64,000 nt of DNA from Hanleya hanleyi (Eukaryota > Mollusca > Polyplacophora > Lepidopleurida > Hanleyidae), in NCBI GenBank assembly GCA_036873755.1, contig JAVTVY010025102.1, positions 1 through 64,000 on the forward strand, in the 5' to 3' direction. The position numbers and the translations under genes are program-made. The notes beneath the pieces were generated by a model that had not been told where the DNA came from, did not search any database, and saw only the letters and a program-made list of their open reading frames with translations. This document shows positions 34,401 to 43,400 of this stretch, piece after piece (the first letter of the stretch is position 1; every line of letters starts with the position of its first letter).

Positions 34401-37400
34401 CCATCTTCAATTTCTTTTTTCATTTCTGTGCGCCATGAAGTCACAAAACATAGATGTCTACTCTAGGTTTATGGCTGAAACGGCGTCGATTCATGTGGCG
34501 AGATAACACATCATTACTGTGCGCCATGAAGAATTGCTCTGATGGTACAGAAGGCACAAAACATAGCTGTCTACTTTCGGTTCATGGCTGAAACGGTGTC
34601 GATTCATGTGGCGAGATAACACATATTCAAGACTCGTATTTTTTACATGTACATTCCAGCTTTAAAACACAGTTGAAATGCAAAGGGCTTATCGTTGTAC
34701 CGATACTTATTTCTCTAATTAGACTATAGGAACACCAGTTGTCGTACTTTTAAGTTTTAAAATTTGCAACCCCAAATTAAGGTGAGTGTCATATGAAGAC
34801 AGGTTTGCGCATGTTGACGCCGAAATATGTGTGAACACTTAAAAACTCTATGATTCGCCGCATTTTCTCCACAGGCCAATGAAATTTCAGGTATTGTTTT
34901 GGAAAGAATTGACCAATCAAATACAAGCGTCCAGTCCGACATTCAATATTAAGCCGTCGACCATTAACCCTACTAGGCCAGAGAGGGGGGATATATGTTT
35001 CCCCTACCAGTCTCTGCTTTATCTCCAGAAAGACAAGAAAAATGAGAGCTGACACGCCGTGACTTTGTAGTTTATCATATTGGGGTCATTTGGACGTATT
35101 TGTATAACCCACCGAACAGAGGATCATGGGTAAATTTAAGATTGCTTTCACGTGGGGCATCAGAAAAATGATGTTTTCGTCATTTTCCTTCAAAATTTCT
35201 GCTTCCCGCGAGGAAAAGTGGGGAAAACTATTTTATTTCACATCAGATTTATCATGCAGTTTTTGTGGAGAAATAACATAAATAAAGAAATGAAAAATCG
35301 ACGAAAAAATGCCTTTTGGCACATAACTTCACTGTGAAGTCATCAAAGACGTCATCTTGGAGTTTGTTTACAATTTCTGGTAGAGCTTTACCCATTTTTT
35401 GCTCCCTAGCTCAAGTGATAAGAAAAATAATTAGAGGGGACCGAATTGGCCTCTCCAGGCATGGACAGCGTCCAAAAAGCCCAGACCAGATAGGGTTAAA
35501 GACTTCCGCTCCCATAATCTCAAGGCCTTATTCGTAAAAAAAATCATGGTATACATAAACAGAGACTAGTTTCCTGCAAGAGTGATATAAGTTCCACTAT
35601 GCAAAGTTGTTTCTATAAAATTGTAGTAACGACTTCCTATCGAATCCTGTGTCTATTCTGTATTATTCTCCAGTATGTAACATGGGTTGCCTGGTAGGTT
35701 AATTGTTCATTTCATTTCATAATAATATTCATGAACTAGAAATCTGGAGGAGTTAGTTCAGGAGGATACTGACTCCGAACATATTTGCGAGAAGTATTTT
35801 GTATATCACTATTTCGACACATATGTATTCATGTCATCTTCAGGAATGGTGGTTTAACAGTGTACATGTGTCACGGAAGTCTCTCGCGGTTTCTCTCAGG
35901 TTCATCGCGAATTGAACAACATATACTGTGCGTGTTGGCGCTCGGTATGCTACCCAAACTGAACTTTGTCAATTCGAGAGATCTCAATTGTGTGTACGAA
36001 GTCAACAACTGACCCAAGATTTAGATGACCGACACCCTGGGGTTGCTGGTTCGAATCCCTCGTGAGACTCGACCAATTTTCAGCACTGGAAACTGTGCTA
36101 TACTGAGAGAGTGTGATCTCGAAATAACGAAAATACTGTTATATGTTCACTTTCTAAATGACAAAAAATATCTTCTAATGTATTCAGCTATTGGGGCTGT
36201 GTCGATACGATCATCAGAGGGGTACTGTATGTTCGCTTTCAAGACCACCGGTCTGCTACCTCATATTTTTGTGGGAGGTCCGTTGGTCGAGTGGTTTAGA
36301 TCGCCGACATATAGTGCTGTCGATCAAGCCCCAGTGACACTGTCAAGAATTGGATGGAGAATGCCGGCTAATGACCACGAATGTTTCAATCTTGGCGATT
36401 CGTGTCAATTCGCCTGTAGAGGGCCTCTTTGAAACTGCCCTACGAATCCCTGACGCATGCCGTAGGTTCCTTGTACGACAGCCATAAGCATTTGACAAGA
36501 ATCATTAAAAATGAGTACGCATGCAGTACGATTCAATGAGGAACGCGCTACGCATCAACACGACAGTCCGCGAACCCATTACAAATGTTCGGTAATCTGC
36601 TACGAATAAGTACGTATGCAGTACGGTGTGAGTACGAATGCAGTATCATAGTATGATCGTACAAGAAGCGTAGATTGCGTCCAACAATCGCACAATGCGT
36701 ACGGCATTCTTGCTGATTTGTGACCGAAAGAACTGCTACGACTACCCACGAATATACACGATAGGAGGAGAATGCATGCGAGAACGCAGTAGGATGGTGC
36801 CAAGAATGCCATACGTATACCATTTAATCGTACTTGGCCGGCGAATGTTTTGAACATTTCAAAACTTTCGTACTCCCTCCGAGAATAGACAAGAACGGTC
36901 ACGATCTGTGACGAACCCCACAAGATGCCTGTACGAATTGCTAAGAATGACCACGATTTTCCAGTTCGCGGTGATTCGTCTAAGCAATTCTCGACAGTGT
37001 GACCGGGGCTTTAGATGTCTTACTCTGGTGGTCGCTGGTTCGAATCCCGCATGGGACTCGACCAATTTTCAGCTTACTAGGATAGTGTAATCCCCCCGCT
37101 CCCAAAAAAGAAAATACTGAGATCCAAGATAGTCTCTGACGGTTCTTTATTGGCAAATCTTTGAAAAAAACTCTTACTGATTTGACCCTGTTGAATGCCA
37201 TTTAGCATCTTCTTAATACAATCGTCCGTTGGAAACTGCTCAAACTATAAACATTACACTAATTTGAATGTCAAGGAGAAACTGCTCAAACTTGCACTCA
37301 CCTTTCTGGCATTCCACGTCTGTAACCTCTGTCGTCCTCATGAACCCAAAACAGGTTTTTCCATTGTCCCGAAAGAAATCCACTGGGGGTATAACAATAT

Positions 37401-40400
37401 TGTCACACCCGCGTCTGAAGAAAACATAGGTCTTCCTATATATACTAATCTTCATTTATTGTATTCTTATTCTTAGATATTTACTTCGGTAGTATTGTGT
37501 GGCCGTAACCACGAGCACATAGCCTAGATTACAACTTAAATATGACAAATAGATAACCTTGTGGTATTTTAAGTACCATAATAGTTACACGTTAGATTGT
37601 AACATCCTTTCCAATTTATCGTGACCCAAAGAAAATGCTTTGGACAGAGGAGTTTGAAATCCACTATCTCAGCATGATCCAGCCGACGAGTTCTAGGAAG
37701 GAATGCTCGGGCTCAGATGATCGTAAACTCAAACCCCTGTTCTGTTAAACTGACAGACCATTCTGTTCTATGGGCGATCACTATTCAATCTGTCATCTGT
37801 CATAGAACAGATTGTGCTGATAGTTTAACAAAATTGGATTATGAGTGTATTCTAGGCATCAGATCAGACAAAATGGTTGCCTGTAAGAGAGAAACGGTCA
37901 AATTCTGCTATCGAAGTTCAACAAATAAAAACAGTTTTCAATGATGACAGCAAAATATGATGTTGTTGCCAAACATTACTTACAGCGTGAAGACAAACAC
38001 GACATTTTACGTGTCATACCATGCTACGACAAGGCCGAAATTTTCTGTCCAAAATCTGATACGCAATGAACATCCTTGTTCTTCTGGTAGGCGAAACAGT
38101 GCGACTTAGCATTGTCTTTCCTTGACATCAAAGTCAAATCGAGATAAAACACTCACCCTAAATATATATTATATTCTTAGCTACCGATGTGACGTTCTAT
38201 TTCGTCGTCTTCTGTCCAATCCGAGTCATGTTTTGCGCACTATCCACAGACACCAACCACCGACATCGGCAAATCTGGCATCTGACATTCTAGGTTATCT
38301 CCCTTTACACTGATTTTCGCATTTCCTGACCAGGAACTGGCTAATTAGTTAGATTAATTGCCAGTCCTGGGCAGTGACCAGTTTCGACAAATTGAAAATT
38401 AGACCTTCGACTTATTTCATTGCTAGTTTGATTGTCTTATTGAGTCAAATGAACAAAACTCACGCCGAGGTTCCCTGGATACAACATCTCAGCTTGGAAC
38501 CCATGAAACCTGAAATCATTGTGATACTACATTGATACAATATATTTATCTATCCGTGCAGAAAATATTTTGGTCATCAATATCAATTGATACGATAGTG
38601 TTAAAGAAATAGGAACAATACTCCCATAGATCTTCAGAAACCAAGAATTCTCCTTCTATTTCGAAAAATAGGACCTACTAAGACCTATCAATGAATATCA
38701 GAACGTTTACGACATTACCACCGTATTAGATAGACACTGGATTTAATCTCGCTGCATACATGCTGTGTGGAACTTTACCTTTCTCCATTGGAGTATCTGT
38801 GGATTCATGGGAGATGAACTGGCCATAGTTGGTGTACTCCATGGTGACACTACTGTCTATGATGCTCGCGCTCGATGAGTGGACCACGTTACTGACCAGA
38901 CGAGCACTTGGTAAAGGTGTGCCGTTTACTCCTATCTGACGACTCATGTCGTCCCTGAAGTCTCCATCAGGCTGGGAACCTGGCACATTAAACGGATAGT
39001 AAGTAGATCATGGTGATACTCAGTATAACTTTAGTGTTCATGGTATCATATGGGAATAACATTATGAAATTGTAGTTGAAGTTCAGCGTGTATTCATGTG
39101 TTATCCTTATTTACTACACCGTTCGCTTTTTATTATAGGTGTATGTGTACGGGATGTAATAAGAACAGAATATAACCATATTCAACTTTGTTGTCAAACC
39201 TTCTGGGAAAAGCCAGTATTGTGTACCCTGAATCATGAACATTCAGGCTGTAACTAAAATAATCCTAAAGTCATTTCCTTTATATTTATATACACGATAA
39301 TAAACCTCAAGCTAATTCCAATATATGTATATGACCGATATCGTTTATATACATATATATGAAATGGCTTGAGGTTTATTTTAGTTACAGCGTGAATGTT
39401 CATTGTTCAGGGTACACAATACTGGCTTTTCCCATAAGGTTTGACAAGAAAGTTAAAACCCAATACACTGTTTGCCACATGAATGACATCAGTAATACTA
39501 TAGGCCTACAGAGATTTGGTTTCCAATAAAAAAACACACTGAAAAGCACAGAATAAAAGCGTCTGAAAATACCCACAATAATCATAGTAAACATAGTCTA
39601 GTCTCCTATAAGAGAGAAACGGTCAACACTTTTCCATGATGCCGGCAAGACAGCATGATGATCTAGAAATATCAAATCCGTATCGCTGATTTTCGCTGTA
39701 AAGTCGTTATCTAGAGAATGAGGTGTCTCAGTCACGCTTTGATTGCGGCTGTTCATATGAAGACCATGGGGATCTAGAAGTACAAGAGATCATGCGGCCC
39801 CTAGCCCCGGGTAAAGCGGAATTAGACACAAATTACGAAAGGTAACGTCATAGATCTTGCACGCAACGCTCGTATTTTGCTATCAGCGTGCGATATATCG
39901 CCAAATTTGGGTAACTCTGAGTGGGGGCGCTTGGTGGTATAATGTTACGTGACGTTGATTATAATGGTCACATTTCACACAGGATATAGCAAATGCTACT
40001 AGGCAAAGATACACGTATTTCTACGCCAAATTATTGTCCAGAAAGTGATAGATTACGATGTTGAATAGGACACTAAGGATGGGTTCCGTTAACAGCATGA
40101 TTCAAGAGCGGTTTGAAATGTAAAATGTAGAGAAATAATTGATTTCTGGCCTGATTTAAGTGATTTATTGTAACCCAGGCCATTTACTCATTGCGGAAAA
40201 GTTAACAGAATGTCATTTCGAGCAACTTACAGCCAATGAAGAAAAAAGTTAGAGGGGGGTAACTAAATTTGATAATATCGACATAACTTTGTGATGTATG
40301 AGGAATGATATTTCACCGTTTCTCCATAGTGTATTTGTAGTTCCTATAAGGAACGGTGGTCAATTATCAGCAATCAGCCATCAACCATTATATAATGTCC

Positions 40401-43400
40401 CCATCCATCCAAAGACTTTGATCAGATGACAGCAGAGTTTGCTATTGCGGATTCGACCTTTCGTCAAAGGTTTAAATGTGATGTTCTAATAACTGTACGG
40501 ATTTTACGAATGTCAAGAGTTTTGTGTTGGGGATATTACCTTCCAGGATTACAGAATTATACATGCAGTTGAAGCATCAAAGCAAAAGCAATATAAAAGG
40601 CCAAAAGGGACAATATATGGGTGGAAGGCAGTACAAAATAGGAATTTGGAGAACGAAGATGAAAGTATTGTTTAATTATTCCGTATAACGAATCATTGTT
40701 CGATAAATCAGTACTCGGTGAAAAGTTTCTTTATAGTAATCAATTTATGTAAGTTGTAAATAAACTGTGTTAGTTGTTGTTGTTCCAAAATAGCTTAGTA
40801 GTACCTGCATGGACCAGACAGTTTCTCGGGAATTCCACCCTCAAATAATCTAATTAGGGATATGTGATGTTAGTATGGAAAACAAAACTCTCTTGTATGT
40901 GACTGTATAATAAAGATGGTTTTCTTTTTTCAATTCTAAACCTGCAAAAATCATTCTTTTCTTGAAGCATACATACTGAAATATCAGCCTGGAAAATAAT
41001 ACGATGGACTATGATTGATCCAAATGTGCTCCCTTATTTAGACGTCGTCAATGTTTCACACCTCTTACATATCTCACCACATCCTCTCCCAGAGTGCTTT
41101 GCGCTACGCTGCATTTATCCTGTAGGGGTCTCGCCATTTTTTTACAGGATTCTTGTAAAAACCATGAACTGTTTTATCTGACTGTTTTACTGATCGCAAA
41201 ATGCATATTTATCTCGAAATACACTAAACAGTTATTCAATGTATTTCAAAACGCCAGTTTCACACAGTTTGAAGGCAGCTTTTTGACAAATTACCCTAGA
41301 ACTATATGCTGCGGGAATATATATCGATGAGTAGCGACTGATATCAGTTCGCCCAGTTAGACGGTCGCCATGTTCGTTCACTGTGGCAACAGATGACCTC
41401 GGGTCAACTCCGGCACAGTCCGTGAGACCCTTTCAGCGCTAAATGGAGAAACCACTGTGTGTTAATGTATATTTTTTCGATAACAATTGGCAATAACAAT
41501 GAGAGAATCGATGGGGAAATGTTTCATGGACGACTGAATATTTACAAGTAAGTATATTATACTTTCTCCTGTTTGCTAAAGAAAGGGAATATCCTGGATC
41601 AAATCTTCTGATGGCGAAATATACTTTCTAACTTTCAAAAGTGCATAATGTAAAAACTGTTCTGAGAAAGCCGGTGGTGCTTCAATCATTGTAATGTGGA
41701 GATGGTATAACGTTGCACGGAAACATACGGCATCACTCCTGTGAGTGACGATGATATGGATTGCGGACTGAATTGAATTGTTATCAATGCCACACAAAAA
41801 TCGAGGTATGAAGGATAAGATGAACTGACCTGTCCCATATTGTGCCGGAATGAATCTGATGAAGGGTATGAAGGCTGCTCCCCATAAAGGATTCTGGAGG
41901 TTGTTACAGGTACCGTCAAATGTACGGTAAGGTCCACTGTTACAGGTTGTGGGAACGGCAAACGGACACGTTATACCGTTTTGTCTGGCGGTCACCGTAC
42001 TAAGGTATGACTCAATGGGTAAATTTAAGTTGCTCGATCTGGAAGGCAATCAGTGTGCAGTTTGTACGAATATATAAATAGTACATCTTTAACATATATA
42101 GGAATAAAAAGACGATAACTTTGATTATTGACGATATCATATATTTTCCATATTAGACCAGTATCAGGATGAACAAATTACAATTCTATCCTTCCTAATT
42201 ATTGCGATAATTAATACTTAGTTACTTTTTACTTGTCATATCCCAATCACTCTCCATATTGGCTTACATATATCCCAAATTTGCATTTTCACAGAAGTGA
42301 CGACTATACAGTAGATATTATTCTATTTTCCCGTCCAACGACACTGAACAGAACTAATACATGTATGTTGATATGAGAGCATGTTAGTTATTAATTAATA
42401 CCGTATAGTTATATCTTAATAAATACGCCAACATATTACCTGTCGACGGTTCCTATCCAGTTAATTAGCCTACTTTCGCGTTGTAATTTCGCAGTTGGTT
42501 CACCCAAACCAGCCGTTGTCGCCCCCAGGATCGACGGGACAACAGCATCGAAATCCGGCACCTTTTTATCGGTACCTATTTGAAAACAGTTATAAAATAC
42601 CAAAAGAGTCATGTATAAGCAACCGAAAGGAGCATCGGTACTGAGAATTAACAAAAAAACGTCCAGTTTAACTTTCCCACTTCTACAGGAAGTATATGAT
42701 TTTGCTTCAAATCGCAGACAAGGATATACTTATATGAGATTTGAACTCCAACACTGGCTATGACGACTACGTGTGTCTTGAAATGGAAAGGCAATTTAAC
42801 TTTTCTCGTTTTTGTGAAATCGAACATACCGCCATGGAGTAAACTCGGAACAACAATTACAATGTACCTTGGCACACATAGATTTGAGTGTCGACATAAG
42901 ACAGATTACAAGCGTCTAGTCCGTCATTCATAATTCAGCCGTCGTCCATTGAAGAATACCCGCGTCTATAATCCAAAGACCTATTCCATATTCCATATAA
43001 CAGTATTAGCACCAAATTCAAAAGGACAATCATAGTATACATAAACATAAGCTAGTTTCCGGCAAGAGAGAAGCGGTCAACAGTTTTCAATGATGCCGAC
43101 AACACATCATGATGTTTCAAAAATATCAAATCCGTATCGCTGATCAGTATTCTTAATCCATAATAATCGTTGTAAGATGTCTCATGAGATAATTCTGCAG
43201 ATAGTACCCGTACTTGTAAATCATGACCCGCTCTCACCCTTAATACGAATACAGTTGATAAATATGCAGGCCACCGTCTTTTTTCAGTTATTCATTGAAG
43301 AGCATGGGGATGGGGCTCTCAGCTGTTCTTTTCCGAGTGACAAACAAACAAACGACACGCACTTCTACATTGTAAAATGTACACGTTCCGAGAACGAGAT

